A DNA stretch of 64,000 bases, from contig OX326960.1 of assembly GCA_946800325.1 (NCBI GenBank), positions 38,819,842 through 38,883,841 on the forward strand, in the 5' to 3' direction. Every line of letters starts with the position of its first letter. Position 1 is the stretch's first letter. This document shows, one piece after another, positions 11,150-22,990 of this stretch. A program made the position numbers and the translations under genes. The notes under the pieces were generated by a model, which worked only from the letters and a program-made list of their open reading frames with translations, did not search any database and had not been told where the DNA came from. The DNA is from Luzula sylvatica. Its lineage: Eukaryota; Streptophyta; Magnoliopsida; Poales; Juncaceae.

Positions 11150-11430
11150 GGCAAAACTTCATCGACGGTGTCGAATCGTGCGGGCGTGGGACACACGTGT
11201 TACCAAGGACCGGAGCAGCAAAGGAAGCAACTACAAAACGCGTCAACCATTCTTCGTGATCAATTTCACGTGGTATGACGCTCTATAAAAGTTATAGTAG
11301 TAGTTACATAGGTGCGTACTCTCGGAGTAGCCGACGTGGTCCTCGGGATCGGCTCGGACTGGACCCGTCATTCCGCTGCGCGAGGCTCGGTAGCGGTGCC
11401 GATACCCAACACCCCAACTAGTGTAACGAT
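11150..11430. mobile_element. Diverged LTR fragment, opposite orientation to the 1.0-2.0 kb LTR
   Basis: Reads as a diverged reverse-complement homologue of about 1035-1220. Shared stretches are GTGGGAC.C.CG, GTGATCAATTT-like, CTCGGGA and TCATTCCGCTGCGCG in the same order. The GC content stands out from the surroundings. No TG...CA border or TSD found, so it is a remnant. The 70-codon frame at 11312-11524 falls partly within it and is not a gene. Confidence 0.6.
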
Positions 11431-11659
11431 AAATTTCAGAACAACCAGTCCCAATTCATATATGGATATGGTGGTATTATTTTGTGTTGTGCACCTTCGT
11501 ATATGGAACCATTTTCATTGTTAACAATAGAGACAAATTGTTAGTGAGTTATCCATATTTTAAGAATTAAAAAGATGAAGAAGATGAAGAAGAAGAAGAG
11601 ATGAATGTAATGAAGCCGGAAATGAAATATGCAACCCTATAAATAGAACTTGAAATGAA

Positions 11660-11955
11660 TATAGACCAAATCAACCCTATATCCTTATACCTTGAACCCT
11701 ATAACGATATACCTTGAATAACCATATACCATGAACCATATAACTATATACTCTGAATCCTATTCTTTTGATAAGACCATACACCCCATATCAGAACCCT
11801 ATAACCCCATATCATGAACCATACTATGTTGATTAGATCATACATCATATATCCTGAACCATATAGCCCTATATCCAGAACTCTACTATGTTGATTAGAC
11901 CATACATCCTATATCTTGAACCTTATAACCATATACCCTTAACCCCACTTATTTT
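11660..11955. repeat. Degenerate ACCCTATA / CTTGAACC repeat tract
   Basis: Irregular repetition of words such as AACCCTATA, ATATACCTTGAACC, CCATATACC and TGTTGATTAGA.CATACATC. A longer unit around ACTATGTTGATTAGA occurs at about 11822 and 11881, which suggests decayed tandem duplication. It is not a telomeric array because the TTTAGGG unit is absent. Confidence 0.5.
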
Positions 11956-12797
11956 GTAATTCATAAAATTTTAAAAACAAGTTTTTAGCATTAGTTTGGA
12001 CGCATTTCAGACCTCAAATGACCACTAATCTTGACAAAAAATATCCAATTTGTTGTACTTCATAAGATTTACAACTTTGATATTAAACAAATTTTGTAAA
12101 TCTCAACATATCATTGTCAAAACCTATTTACGAATGAGTAGAGAAAATAAAACATAAATCTCTTTCGCCGGCGAAAGAGGAGTAAAAGGGAAAATAAAGT
12201 GCTCTCTTTTGCCAAGAGAGTACAGTTGGTTTAAAAACAATCAATACGTGGAAGGATGAAAACTCATGTATCAATTCAGATGTTCTATCTTGAAAGTTTA
12301 ACGAGGGTATCATAAATGTTTTTTTTAAAGAATGTCCGTTTATTCCGGATAGAGAAAAGGCATATTTTTAGAAATAATATCTTTCCGGCTTCATTTTCAT
12401 TATGACAATTAAGAATTGTATAATTTACGGCTCGAACAGGCATGATGCATCATATATAGGGTAACATCCATCTTGGAAGTTCGGTTTGTGTTTCACACGA
12501 TATCCACGATCTCTTTCGATTTGTAATTCAATTGATAAATCTATTGGTTTTGTCAGGTATTTTCTTGTCTTTCGCTAAGTGTCCGGGCAAAAGACAAAAC
12601 ATACATGATTTTTCGTCCTTCTACGTACTAATTGTATTTAGACCCTTCTAAATAGCCAAAATTCGTCACTAAGATCTTTCGCCAGGCATCAGACCCTCTT
12701 GCGAAAGAGTTATATTTGCAAATTTCATAATATGCTAGCTATTCGTACAAATTGGGGGCTTTTGATAATGCTATATGTCAAAAAAATTTCCATTTCT
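11956..12797. other. Intergenic with GCGAAAG hairpin motifs
   Basis: Contains the perfect 20-bp palindrome CTCTTTCGCCGGCGAAAGAG at 12161-12180. Partial relatives are CTCTCTTTTGCCAAGAGAG near 12202 and a looser arm pair around 12676-12708. No reading frame or TIR was recognised. Confidence 0.5.
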
Positions 12798-12980
12798 AAT
12801 ACTAGGAAAAAGACCAATTGATCTATCTCCCAACTGATTGAGTGTTTGACACAAAAAATCATATGTTATGAAAGATTGTAGATTCACGTCACATTGACAT
12901 TCATATACAGAGGACAAACAAACTTCTCTGTTTGTTCGTTTTTAATATTAGAATTTTTTTTTTTAATACTAGAAAAAAGA
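12798..12980 (+). mobile_element. Diverged tRNA-derived SINE, same family as 0.9 and 18.2 kb
   Basis: The body, 12814-12964, aligns with the head of the SINE at 911 (GATTGAGTGTTTGACAC..., ATGTTATGAAAGATTGTAG...). Its B box has decayed to GATTCACGTCAC. A 16-bp target-site duplication with one mismatch, AATACTAGGAAAAAGA / AATACTAGAAAAAAGA, lies at 12798-12813 and 12965-12980. This is the oldest-looking of the three copies in the window. Confidence 0.7.
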
Positions 12981-13189
12981 ATCAGGCTTTCTAAACTGGC
13001 TCTATGATATTATATGAATAACCAACATTAGTCTTTCTATAAAAGGCCCACAACCTTTTTTCTCATTGAAAAATATGACAGGTTTTTTTTTAACTTGGAC
13101 TCGGTGAGTTTTTATTATAGGAGTAAATTTTTAATATTATCATCTGCCCAAGCCCAACAAGTCCATTTGATCATTTAGGTCATTTAATT

Positions 13190-13462
13190 TTGAATGGATA
13201 ATTATATCATACCCCTCATTTCCCCGTCACATCTCTATATCACCAATTAACTATTAATTAGTGATTAATTAACATGGTCATTAACAAAAGTATATCCGAT
13301 TAACAGTTAACTGATATTAATTAAGAATTGTTAATGTATATATTTTAATTACATATTAATTAACTGTTAATGAAGTGTCATTTTGTTAATTACTCAAATG
13401 ATTAACCATTAATTAGGAATATAGAGGGTGTTGTGAGAAAATGAGGGAGTACAGTATATGGA
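13190..13462. mobile_element. MITE-like element with inverted CCCCTCATTT.CCC ends
   Basis: The left end, ATACCCCTCATTTCCCCGTCACATC, is answered on the right by the complement of a similar sequence ending near GAAAATGAGGGAGTACAG. The AT-rich core consists of interleaved TTAATTAAC / GTTAATTAA words. It resembles the elements at 8.13-8.56 and 51.87-52.13 kb. TSD not settled. Confidence 0.5.
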
Positions 13463-13539
13463 CTCTTTTTGATATTTCCCCGTCACATCCCCGTCACCTG
13501 AAAAATAGTTAATTAAGTCATTTTCGCCAAGTCTTCTCG

Positions 13540-13700
13540 CGAAAGAGGGAAATAATATTTTTTATAATTGTTTTCATTTTAAAGTAGAAAAAAAAAAAAA
13601 TTGCGAAAAGAGGAAAATAATATTTTTTCATAATTGTTTTCATTTTAAAGTAGCAAAAAAAAAATGTTGCATTTTCGCCAGCCCTGCTGGCGGTTAATGT
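13540..13700. repeat. Two-copy 65-70 bp tandem repeat with GCGAAAG arms
   Basis: The segment GAGG(G)AAATAATATTTTTT.ATAATTG...TTTTAAAGTAG occurs twice in succession between 13549 and 13650. It is flanked by GCGAAAGAGG and TTTTCGCC words. Together with the hairpins at 12.16-12.7 kb it suggests remains of an element with a GCGAAAG palindrome motif. Confidence 0.5.
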
Positions 13701-13795
13701 ACTTTTCTCTAAGATTGTAGGGATCTCTATGTAAATTCATCATTGCTTATTACTGGTATGTCCAAATTGAATTTTATTTGTTTTTTTAGATTTTT

Positions 13796-14674
13796 TATTG
13801 TTTGTTGAATGATTGTGTCCAAATTATACATGTTTATCTTGAATTTCAAATTTATTTGTATTTTTCAATTAATTATACATTTATGTGAACAATTAGCATT
13901 ACGAGTTTTTTTTGTGATGTTTAAAATTGTATAATTTTTTTTTTGTATTATTTAGCTTTTTGTGCATATTTTTCATGTTCGGAAATTTGTCTATTTAATA
14001 AGAAAATAAAAGGATAAAAATATTTGAATAATTAGGTTAAATTTCTATGAAATTCTCCATTTTTTGTTATGTTTTGTAAAATATATTTCACTGCTATTTA
14101 TCTGTTTTAAAATCAGTAAAAAAATATCATGTTGAACATTAATTGGGTCTAGTTTGTTCAGAATTTTATCTCACTCAATTTCATTTATTTTTCTATTTAT
14201 TATGATTTGTAGAAATGAAAATAAAATGAACTTCTAAAAATTGATAGATGTACTTATAAAAATCATAACAAATAAAAAAATAAATGAAATTTAGTGAGAT
14301 ACGATCCTGAACAAACTGGACACAAGAAGTATTAAAAATGACATTTTTTGGTGATTTAAAAGATATAAGAAACAATCAATTTTATTTTACAAAACATGAC
14401 ATAAAAAATCGTGAATTTTCATAGAAATTTAATCTAATTATCCAAATATTTTTTATCTTTTTATTTTCTTATTAAACAGACAAATTTTCAAACATGAAAA
14501 TGATGCACAAACAGATAAATAATACGGAAATATTTTTTATACAATTTTAAACATCACAAAAAAACTCGTAATGTTTTTTTTTCACATAAATATATAATTA
14601 ATTAAAAAATATAAATAAATTAGAAATTCAAGATAAACCTGTATATTTGTACACAATCATTCAACACACAATAA
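13796..14674. repeat. Large foldback (inverted repeat) of about 880 bp
   Basis: The left arm, 13796 to about 14210, is matched in reverse complement by the right arm, about 14220-14674. For example TTGTTGAATGATTGTGT at the left end is answered by ACACAATCATTCAAC at the right end. Matching words continue inward across the whole length with scattered mismatches, to a centre near 14212. No TSD recognised. The 60-codon frame within the right arm is not a gene. Confidence 0.75.
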
Positions 14675-14981
14675 TACTGTTTGCTATGCTGGTACGAATA
14701 AATCACGTTTCACTGTTAGCAATTAAAATCGTCGTGTTCCTTGATCAATTGGAGACTTGAATGGATTTAGATATAGATTCCAGATATATATCACAAATAT
14801 TTCCTACTAATTTAGAGTTTCATATCACAAAACTAATTTCCAAAAAGAATCCACAAACCCACCCACCCAAAAACACACATAAAACAACAACAAATTACAA
14901 ACCCTATTTTCCTTTATACAAAACACTAACCAACCCCCAAGGAAAAAGAAGGCCAAATCCACCAATAATATCCCCACCACA

Positions 14982-16144
14982 TCAAAACTGGAACCTACTA
15001 GGCTGGGCCTTAGTCATACTGGCCATACCAAAAGGCTCATCATTATCAATCTTCTTGGCATTCCTGAAAGCAGCACAACCAGCCACATAAACTATCACAA
15101 GGATTATCAGCACAACAATATTTATCACCGATACTTTCCGCCAGCTATGCTTTATACTCGCCAGCACGCCAGCCTTGCACGAGTCGCATTCATAACACAA
15201 CTCCCTTTGATTATTATTCCATTTTGTACAATCTTGATCCACTACTACCGTCTCTTGTGCGGTCGTCCATAAAGTCTCGTTCACGTACGTGAATCCACAC
15301 GAGCTTGGTGGTTTACAACACCCGGACTGGTGTTAAACAGGTAATACAGACATGTTAATTCATTATCCATGGCAAGTTTTTATTGGCTTGACAATGGGGG
15401 GACAGTACAAATTGACAACCCCAATCATGCAAGAAATAGTGAGTGGTACCAACAAAAAAGGTGAAAATGATATTTTTGTTTGTGATATTTCTTGCCTAAA
15501 TCATACCATTGAATTAATTGGTTTATCACTTTTACTTATCATGCAATTAATTGAGTAATTTATTTACTAGCTGGCATAACAATTCTGTAGAAATTGCAGA
15601 AGGAACTGACCTGAATCGGCGAAAGATCTCGGCGGTAGAACACATCGGCGGATTCCTGTACCAGTAAACCGGTATTGGGATCCCTCATTCCCCTTCTCAT
15701 CCCTTTGCAAACTTTGCCATCTCTCAGACAAGAACTAATCTTTGCCCAATAACCAGGATCGCTAACTCGATTCTTCAACCAGCCGGAATAATCACTTAAT
15801 TGGTACTCTAGAAACCCTCTATTCATCACCACTTCTCCATGGCCATGATCCGTGACGGCGTAAGCGAATATGATGAAGAAAAGCAGAGCGATGACTATGA
15901 AGAACATGCAGAAGAGGTAGAAGCGGAGGAGCCATGAGAGACGGTAACAAGAGCCGGCAAAACCCATTAACGAGACGACCATGATGGATACTCCGATGAT
16001 TATTATCGGCCATTGGAGGAACCGGAGACAGTCCGTCGAGTTTGCGCGCGCACTCAGCCAAATACCACCTCCCAATATCGGAATAGAGATGAGGAAGGTT
16101 ATGAAGTTCACCGCGCCTATGAGCGAGTTCGTCCCTCTAAACAT
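14982..16144 (-). CDS. Tetraspanin, TET3-like
   Basis: Four-pass membrane organiser of plasma membrane, plasmodesmata or vesicle domains. Two exons on the minus strand, 16144-15611 and 15326-14982, with a 284-bp GT-AG intron in phase 0; product 292 aa. Transmembrane helices are visible at about residues 8-30, 43-66, 72-95 and 243-266. The large extracellular loop carries the plant GCCKPP signature (180-185) with further cysteines at 188, 211, 222, 225 and 228. An NET glycosylation sequon follows FTYV. The short tail ends KAQPSRFQF. The opening MFRGTNSLIGAVNFITFL and the KIDNDEP tail are those of TET3/TET4-type plant tetraspanins. The intron position before SGCCKPP is the conserved one. The gene appears intact. 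Confidence 0.95.
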
Positions 16145-16342
16145 CTTTGCTCAGAAGAGTGTTCTTCCGAGATTTCGCTTTGAGGTTTTGTGGGAGTTTT
16201 GAGGGTGAGTAATGGATTTTGATTTTCGCAGTAATCTAATGAAGAAGAGATGGGGCGGTGGGGATTTTGTAGTGCAAATTTATGTAGCTGAATATGTATT
16301 CCACTATTTATACACAGTAATATAGATAGTGATACTACTAAT

Positions 16343-16575
16343 AAAAATATATTCATGTATTTAATCATTTAATATATATGTAAAATTTAGTAATTACTAA
16401 CTAGTGTAATGATATGTTTTAATGGAAAAAAAATGCTGATACATTTGAAGCATAATTAAAATATATTCATGTATTTAATCATTTAATATATATGTAAAAT
16501 TTAATAATTACTAACTAGTGTAATTATATGTTTTAATGGAAAAAAAATGCTGATACATTTGAAGCATAATTAAAC
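16343..16575. repeat. 114-bp tandem duplication upstream of the tetraspanin gene
   Basis: The unit beginning ATATATTCATGTATTTAATC at 16347 repeats at 16461 with only a few substitutions and ends GCATAATTAAA. It lies 200-430 bp upstream of the tetraspanin start, that is, inside its probable promoter. Confidence 0.85.
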
Positions 16576-18184
16576 TGCAGAAGATCAAGAGTAGGAATAA
16601 GATAAGATATCTGATAAAAAAATACTGGTAGGTATAAGTTGAGTGAGAGTGTATAATAATAATCTGACAAATTGGAATCTATTTATTTTATATTGATTAT
16701 GTACCTGTAACTCTGTAAGCTATTGAATATTTTGATTTGGTAGCTATTTTCATGATATTTTTTCAAGTTTGTTTGGTTTGTTAATTAGCTTTGGAGAAAA
16801 GTATGTAAAATCTCACTCAAGGAAACTATGTTAACTTTTACAAGTTTGAACACCACTGACTAAATAAGTGTAGATAAACAAGAAAAATATCTGGATGAGA
16901 AGTAATGACAAGAAATCCAAAAATTAAATTAAGGCTGCGGCTACATGTCAGTAGTCAGTACTAGAAAAAAGTACAAGCCAGAACTAAAAAATTACAGGCC
17001 TAATAAATGTTAGATATACTGTTACGACGATGCGGCGGCGTGTATCGAATACGACGATACGTTATTTTTAATATATAATTTAGAATACGATACAGATATA
17101 GTTATACGGATAAATTCGGTTTTCTGAAATATCCGCGTAACATAGTACTTAAAGTAAAATAAATAACAAAAGAGTTACTTTATGCATTATATAAATAATT
17201 TAAAGTTTCTTCTGTTAGCATAAAAAAACGATTAGTTGTATGTAGGAAATTGTCAAGTTTTTGTTCCTTTGAATATTGATAAATGATGGCGATATTAATA
17301 AACGATAGGGGTTAGCGCATGTCGCAGTATTGTTTGCCGGTGCGTCGAAATAAAAAGTACTATTGTACGGTGGTCCGTCGTAATGAATTTTGTTTTTTTT
17401 TTGTTATTTTGACCGTCTGATGCAAGTTGTCAAAAATATTATAAATCGTTATACAAAACAAAATCTAGTTAAAATCAGCGAACTTCTTTCATCTTTCTCC
17501 TCGCCAAATGAGAGTGAGGGATGACATCCTTGGTTCTCTTTATGGCTATTGTCATTTCAATTGATTTCACTTTTCAACTTGCTATTTGGTCCTCGATATT
17601 CGATTTCCTCAGAGGCGTCGAGATCTTGATCTCCCAAATCACATTCTGAATTCACAGAATTTGCCAATTAGTGATCGTGTACAAAAAATGCTATAATAAA
17701 CCTCAAAATGTATACTATACAAGTGAAAATATGTAATATGTATTGTAATTCAAAAAAATATATAATAGACATAAAAAGTAAATGATATATCTAAGAAGAT
17801 ATATATTACATCTAAAAATACGGAACATAATTATAAATATATATCTTACGTGTAAAAAAATATTTGATATAAATCTAAAAGTATATAACATATAAATGTA
17901 TGGTATGTATTGTACTTAAAAAATCTATGATACATTTGATAATATTATAGAAAAGATACACCACATGACGTGCCATGATGAACCGTGATTAACGAGCGAG
18001 CGATTCCCTAACGTGCTGAATAATTTCTCTAAAAAAACCTCTCATTTCAGTCATTGTAAAGTTCATCGAATTTTGATTATCCTGGTTAGGATTAATTTAA
18101 TTCAAATGTTATTAATTTATTTTTTGACAAAAGATATAGTTCCGACAACTCATATCTTCCATATATTGAAGATACTAATCTTAT
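16576..18184. other. Intergenic, with a remnant of the GTATCC-type element
   Basis: At about 17000-17155 the words GTATCGAATACGACGATACG, ATACGATACAG and TATCCGCGTAACATAG recall the element at 1-440 and are probably a short decayed copy. The rest is AT-rich with no gene, TSD pair or long repeat recognised. Confidence 0.4.
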
Positions 18185-18344
18185 TATTTTAAATATAAAA
18201 AAAAAACGAGTAAATGGAGAAGGCTCGGTGATCCTCAATCCATTGATGCCAATGAGACTCGAACTCACAATCTCTAACAACATGTGGTTTCTTGTGACTC
18301 ACACTCAACTACTGGGCCACGAGCCCATTGGCTATTTTAAATAT
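18185..18344 (-). mobile_element. Intact tRNA-derived SINE
   Basis: The body is 18197-18332 (136 bp) on the minus strand, flanked by a perfect 12-bp target-site duplication, TATTTTAAATAT (18185-18196 and 18333-18344). Read on its own strand it has the A-box-like GTGGCCCAGTAGTTGAG, the B box AGTTCGAGTCTC and the ending CTTCTCCATTTACTCG plus a T run. This copy defines the family and shows what the 0.9-kb copy looked like before the LTR entered it. Confidence 0.85.
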
Positions 18345-18549
18345 TTTAAAAAAACATAAACGTTTAAAATATCATTTTTTATTTAAATGAGAGCTTTGTT
18401 TTTTCTCTCTCTCAAATCGAAGAAAAAGAAAACATAACAAAATGTAAGAATCATTAAAAATTTAACATGAACAAAAAATCATTAACTATTGTTCACTTTT
18501 TGTATGTTTATGTTTACTTTTTATATTTGTAGCAAAACGTAAGTTTATT

Positions 18550-19235
18550 AGTTACTAACTTTTTGGATATTTAAAAAAAAACTTTTATCTTTTTGTAAAC
18601 TCCAACAAACCGTCTCTACCAAACTTTTATTTCGAAATATCTCCCTAAGGATGATATTAATTATTGTTTACCAAAATACCTTTATATTTTCATATGTAAT
18701 AAACTAAAAAATATTTTTGTTACCTTTTGTTAATTTTATTAATTTTCAGAAAATTGATAACATTTCTTAACACGTGATTTCAAAAAATAAATTATTACAT
18801 GTTGTGTTTATATAATTTTAATATTTTATTTATTATTCATGAAAACTAACATCAGATAATAATAAAATAAACAACAATAAATAAACACTTTGAAAATATA
18901 TTGATAGAAAATATATGTTTAAACATCTAGTTTTTTATTTTCATTCTCCTTTCATGTATCTTTTAATAATTTCATGATATTTTATTTTTTAAATATTTGC
19001 TAGGTGTTATTTTAAGATTTTTGTTCATATTATTATTAAATTATGTTAACTTTTGAGGAAACAAAATAGAAAAGTCAAAATATAATGTATGAAATATTAA
19101 TATTATATAAATATACCATGTAATAATTATTATTTTTAAATTATTATATGCTACAAATTTTTTTGGATTTATTTAAAATTAAAAAAAATAACAATTTATT
19201 TTAATTATTACATATATAAATTTATGGTGTTTTAC
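18550..19235. mobile_element. Decayed MULE-type element, relative of 3.5-5.5 kb
   Basis: Begins in the subterminal TIR words (ACTTTTTGGATATT, CTACCAAACTTTTATTT) and continues with interior words shared with 3.7-4.2 kb (ACATCAGATAATAATAAAATAAACAAC, partly inverted). The outermost GGGAAATTTTG and a TSD are not visible, so both ends are lost. Confidence 0.55.
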
Positions 19236-20496
19236 AATATTAAAAAAAATTAGTGTTTTTTTTTTTTTCATATTTAATTGAGGCAATAAATATGAATGAA
19301 CTTGATCACAATGAAACAAAGTTCATGTAATTTTTACTTTAGTTGATTTATATGGTCAAATAAATATTCGACTAATTTAGCCATTTTGATCAATATCTAA
19401 TGGTTTATATTAACTTAATGATGTGACATTATATGAAAATAAGAATTTTCTTAGAGTTATACATAAAATATAATATGATATATTTATGCAAAAATAATAA
19501 TATCATCCGAGTTGACAATTATGGGGAAACCATACAAAAAATATCCTTAATGATATATATATTTTTAAAATAAACAAATCTTAAAAATATCAGATTTCAT
19601 GATTAAGGATTAATTGGACCATTTCTTTTTTTGTCTTGTTGGTATCATTTTTCAACAAATAGGATGCTATACTCCAACAAATATAAGTGCACGAGTTAGA
19701 CAAACACATAAAATCCAAAATCAATTTTAGACGAGACAAAACAATGCAGTAAAAGTAATAGGCCGTGAAAGCTATAGTGACAAAGAACTCATGTGAAGTC
19801 GGCAATCGTGCACACGACACATTCCTTCACGCTTATCCATTACTTCGTCTCTCGTCCTCTCCTTGTATTTCGGGACGTGTAGCGTAGTTTTGCATAAAGC
19901 ACGTACTACCTTTTTCCAAGCATGCGTGGGGCAGGCACATCCACAAAGCATATTTATGTGTATATTCATTCTACTTTACTTAAATAAAAATTTAATTATA
20001 TATTAATTATTTAATTCTGACTTAAATATATTTGTTTATTTTTCAAATTAATTATCATATACTACATCATTTGCTAATTCAAATCTTGAATACTATTTTT
20101 TCTTATAGATACTTATTTATTTGTTATATCTGATTTATAAGAAATGTCTATTAAGTATATTATACCTGGCATAACTAATTTTCTTTTTCTTATAATCAAA
20201 CAACATACTACATATCATATTTATCGATTTGTGACATGTCTTAATTATTTGTCCATTTGTCTAATTGTTTTAATATTGATTAAGCAAATAATATTTGATT
20301 ATATAAAGACGAATTATTGTGGTACAAACTCAACGAGTTGTGTTAAGCGAGCTTCAAAATAACTCCAATATGTTAGACGTCGGGTCGAGTTGATTTTGTT
20401 ACATGGCTAAAATTAAGAACAAAATAATATATTTTCAACAGTATATTTTGTTACATACAAAAATATATTTTGCTAATTTCAATAATATATTTTTGG
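19236..20496. other. Intergenic, no feature recognised
   Basis: AT-rich. Frames of 60-76 codons at 19.6-20.4 kb show no family resemblance, no plausible promoter context and no splice structure. The last 100 bases (ATATATTTTG repeats) lead directly into the satellite block. Confidence 0.45.
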
Positions 20497-20510
20497 TCCT
20501 TGTGAAAAGT

Positions 20511-21756
20511 TACGTAGTAATAGATTCATTCCAAACAGTTTGAAAAACACGTTATTTGGGCTGCTCGGAGCGTTAAAAGATTGTTATGAATCGAAAAATA
20601 AACTTTCTTACCGTTTGTAATAATTGGTGAAAATTTATGCAGTAAAAGTTACGATACAAATGATCTAAAAACACGTTATTTGAACTTCTCAAAGCTAAAA
20701 AAGACTGTTACGAATCGAAAAAAAAAACTTTCTTAGTGTTTGTACAAATTGGTGAAAAGTTACGTAGTAAAAGATATGATACAAATGATCTAAAAACACA
20801 TTATTCGAACTCCTCAAAGTATAAAAAGATTGCTATGAATCTAAAAGAAAATTTTCTTAGTGTTTGTACATTTTAGTGAAAAGTTACGTAGTAAAATATT
20901 TGATCCAAAACATCTCAAAACACGTTGTTTGGATTCCTCGGAGTGTTAAAAGATTATTATGAATTGAAAAACAAACTTTCTTAGTGTTTGTTAAATTTAG
21001 TGAAAAATTAAGTAGTAAAAGATACGGTACAAATATCAAAAAAACACGTTATTTGAACTTCTCAAAGCGTAAAAAGATTGCTAATGAATCGAAAACAAAA
21101 CTTTCTAAGTGTTTGTACAATTTGTTGAAAAGTTACGTAGTAATAGATTCATTCCAAACAGTTTGAAAAACACGTTATTTGGGCTGCTCGGAGCGTTAAA
21201 AGATTGTTATGAATCGAAAAATAAACTTTCTTACCGTTTGTAATAATTGGTGAAAATTTATGCAGTAAAAGTTACGATACAAATGATCTAAAAACACGTT
21301 ATTTGAACTTCTCAAAGCTAAAAAAGACTGTTACGAATCGAAAAAAAAAACTTTCTTAGTGTTTGTACAAATTGGTGAAAAGTTACGTAGTAAAAGATAT
21401 GATACAAATGATCTAAAAACACATTATTCGAACTCCTCAAAGTATAAAAAGATTGCTATGAATCTAAAAGAAAATTTTCTTAGTGTTTGTACATTTTAGT
21501 GAAAAGTTACGTAGTAAAATATTTGATCCAAAACATCTCAAAACACGTTGTTTGGATTCCTCGGAGTGTTAAAAGATTATTATGAATTGAAAAACAAACT
21601 TTCTTAGTGTTTGTTAAATTTAGTGAAAAATTAAGTAGTAAAAGATACGGTACAAATATCAAAAAAACACGTTATTTGAACTTCTCAAAGCGTAAAAAGA
21701 TTGCTAATGAATCGAAAACAAAACTTTCTAAGTGTTTGTACAATTTGTTGAAAAGT
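20511..21756 (+). repeat. Identical 623-bp duplication at the left edge of the satellite
   Basis: Five monomers (20511-21133) repeat directly as 21134-21756 with no difference that I could find by eye, including a run of ten A's and private variants such as TTACCGTTTGTAATAATTGG. Other neighbouring monomers differ at many sites, so the event is very recent or an assembly artefact. Confidence 0.85.
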
Positions 21757-22990
21757 TAAGTGGTAAAAAAGATACGATACAAATGATCCAAAAACACATC
21801 ATTTGAACTCCACAAAGGGTAAAAAGATTGCTATGAATCGAAAAGAAAGCTTTCTTAGTGTTTGTAAAATTTCGTGAAAAGTTATGTAGTAAAACATACA
21901 ATACAAATGATATAAAAACAAGTTATTTGAACTCCTCAAAGCGTAAAAAGATTTCTATGAATCGAAAAGAATTTTTTTTTAGTGTTTGTACAATTTGGTC
22001 AAAAGTTTTGTAGCAAAAGATACGATCTAAGAACACGTTATTTGAACTCCTCAAAGCGTAAAAAGATTGCTATGAATCGAAAAGAAAATTTCTTAGTATT
22101 TGTACAATTTGGTGAAAAGTTACGTAGTAAAAGATTCGATCCAAACCATCTCAAAAACACATTATTTGGGCTCCTCAGAGCGTTAAAAAATTGTTATGAA
22201 TCGAAAAACAAACTTTGTTAGTGTTTGTAAATTTTGGTAAAATGTTAAGTAGTAAAAGATACGATACAAATGATCTAACCACACGTTATTTGAGTTCCTC
22301 AAAGCCTAAAAAGATTGATGCGAATCGAAAATAAAACTTTCTTAGTGTTTGTACAATTTGGTGAAAAGTTACGTAGTAACAGATTGGTTCCAAACCATCT
22401 GAAAACATGTTATTTGGGCTCCTCGGAGCGTTAAAAGATAGTTATGAATCGAAAAATAAACTTTCTTAGAGTTTGTAAAATTTGGTTAAAAGTTATGCTG
22501 TAAAATATACTATACAAATGATCTCAAAAAATGTTATTTGAACTCCTCAAAGCGTAAAAAGATTGCTATGAATCGGAAAAAAAACTTTCTCATTGTTTAT
22601 ACAATTTGGGGAAAAGTTTCGTAGTAAAAGATATGATACAAAATATCTAAAAACACATTAGTTGAACTCCTCAAAGAGTAAAAAGATTGCTATGAATCTA
22701 AAAGAAAACTTTCTTAGTGTTTGTACAATTTGGTGAAAAGTTACGTAGTAAAATATTCGATCCAAAACATCTCAAAACACGTTGTTTGAACTCCTCGGAG
22801 TGTTAAAAGATTGTTTTGAATCGAAAAACAAACTTTCTTAGTGTTTGTAAAATTTGGTGAAAAGTTATGTTGTAAAAGATACGGGACAAATGATCTAAAA
22901 ACACGTTATTTGAACTCCTCAAAGCGTAAAAAGATTGCTAGGAATCGAAAAGAAAACTATATAAGTGTTTGTACAATTCGGTGAAAAGTT

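Noticed and set aside
11660..11955. Interstitial telomeric repeat
   Set aside because: The words are AACCCTATA and related, irregularly spaced; the plant TTTAGGG/CCCTAAA unit is not repeated.
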